A DNA stretch of 40,429 nt, taken from the NCBI GenBank assembly GCA_017476605.1, contig JAFUZM010000141.1, forward strand, positions 1 through 40,429, in the 5' to 3' direction. Position numbers and translations under genes: made by a program. Shown piece by piece: positions 39,731-40,429 of this stretch (its first letter is position 1; each line of letters opens with the position of its first letter). Below the pieces are notes generated by a model, which saw only the letters and a program-made list of their open reading frames with translations, ran no database searches and had not been told where the DNA came from. The DNA comes from Clostridia bacterium (lineage in GTDB: Bacteria > Bacillota > Clostridia > Christensenellales > Aristaeellaceae).

Positions 39731-40429
39731 TTATCCCAGTCGCTGCTCAAACAGCCATGCCCGAATGGGCTCAAAGAGATACGCCCATTTCCAGGTAGAC
39801 ATATGATGCACCGCCGGGAAGATGTGCGCACCGGGCAGCAGGACACTGTCTCCGTCCAGCCAGGTGAACTGGATATTGGCATTTTGCTCCAGCACATCCC
39901 TGCAGAACGCCGCTTTCGTTTCCTCATCTGCCTTGGCATCCACATGGCCTCTGGCCACCTTGCCGCCCGCTTTTTCGACCGCTTCCATGCACTGTCCCAT
40001 AATGGGGAATGCCCGGCCGTCATGCTCGGATACCATGATCCACACATGCTCATCCTTAATGGCCCCCATGCGTTCCGGATCCCATTGTCCGGCCGTCAGG
40101 AAGCAGCCTGCAAAAAAGTGGGGATGGGTAATCAGCAGTTCACAGAGCATCATGGTCCCCATGGACTGTCCGGTACCATAGATGCGTGTCTTGTCAATAT
40201 TGTACTTTTCGCACACGCTCTTAATGAGGGCAATGGTCGCCTCGGCTGCCCAGCCTACGGTGTAATCATCGTGTGCGGACTTTTCACCGTATTGCGGTGC
40301 CAGGACAAAGCAGGGACGTTTTTCCTGTTCCTTGTCGTCTGCCCACACCAGTGCACCAATGCCCTGACGCAGGGTATAATCCGGTTCCTCCGAAACGGAG
40401 CCCATATCGTGCATGAACACCACCAGCGG
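39731..40429 (-). CDS. Alpha/beta hydrolase (PHB depolymerase/feruloyl esterase-like), N-terminus beyond window
   Basis: The last 232 codons are visible and the frame stays open to the window edge (PLVVFMHDMGS), so the start lies outside. The nucleophile elbow is GTGQSMGTMM, the probable acid is in VSEHDGRAFP and the histidine in FPAVHHMSTWKW. The LVVFMHDMGS segment is the oxyanion-hole strand typical of poly(3-hydroxybutyrate) depolymerase-like and CE1-related esterases. Any signal peptide would be in the missing part. It ends 84 bp before the third LysR gene on the same strand. Confidence 0.82.
   Translation of the reverse strand, partial: PLVVFMHDMGSVSEEPDYTLRQGIGALVWADDKEQEKRPCFVLAPQYGEKSAHDDYTVGWAAEATIALIKSVCEKYNIDKTRIYGTGQSMGTMMLCELLITHPHFFAGCFLTAGQWDPERMGAIKDEHVWIMVSEHDGRAFPIMGQCMEAVEKAGGKVARGHVDAKADEETKAAFCRDVLEQNANIQFTWLDGDSVLLPGAHIFPAVHHMSTWKWAYLFEPIRAWLFEQRLG

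Overview
The window looks like chromosome of a moderately GC-rich, carbohydrate-fermenting member of the Bacillota (Clostridia-like, probably gut-associated). The evidence is strong AGGAGG-type ribosome binding sites, sigma-A type promoters with 17-18 bp spacers, many intrinsic terminators, several TTG and GTG starts, heterodimeric ABC exporters, and numerous substrate-binding-protein-dependent ABC importers. No rRNA, tRNA, prophage or insertion sequence was recognised. Species cannot be named from the sequence.

Layout. (1) 1-4.4 kb: a truncated TauE/SafE permease, divergent from a heterodimeric ABC exporter pair that has a structured leader. (2) 4.4-7.5 kb: a GH2-type glycoside hydrolase gene broken by a one-base frameshift. 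(3) 7.6-9.2 kb: an AT-rich insert-like unit, a DUF4143 AAA ATPase gene preceded by an array of about 33-bp-spaced direct repeats. (4) 9.2-15.7 kb: a LacI-controlled operon of a sugar-binding protein, two permeases and a GH127 beta-L-arabinofuranosidase, with divergent promoters and operator-like palindromes. (5) 15.7-21.5 kb: a dicarboxylate/amino-acid symporter, metY with a Cys/Met-containing upstream leader ORF, a MATE transporter and an iron-sulfur aldo-keto reductase. (6) 21.5-30.2 kb: a dipeptide-type ABC importer (binding protein, B, C, D, F) running into a metallo-beta-lactamase-fold hydrolase, an amidohydrolase-2 protein lacking its HxH motif, and two small membrane proteins. The binding-protein gene has an in-frame amber codon. 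(7) 30.2-40.4 kb: a ceramidase-like protein, three LysR regulators, a tannase-like and a CE1-like secreted esterase, an unrecognised secreted protein and a third, truncated esterase.

How the genes may work together. The GH127 locus probably takes up and cleaves arabinofuranosides. In the right half, the same 26-bp dyad lies exactly 4 bp upstream of the -35 box of both the ceramidase-like gene and the peptide-importer operon. This suggests that the adjacent LysR protein (31.7 kb) controls one regulon spanning about 21-32 kb. Two LysR genes each end at an identical perfect palindrome that separates them from a convergent secreted esterase or unrelated neighbour. The most novel-looking signals are this paired-operator regulon with its non-canonical hydrolases, the metY leader peptide, the amber codon in the binding protein, and the repeat array at the DUF4143 ATPase.
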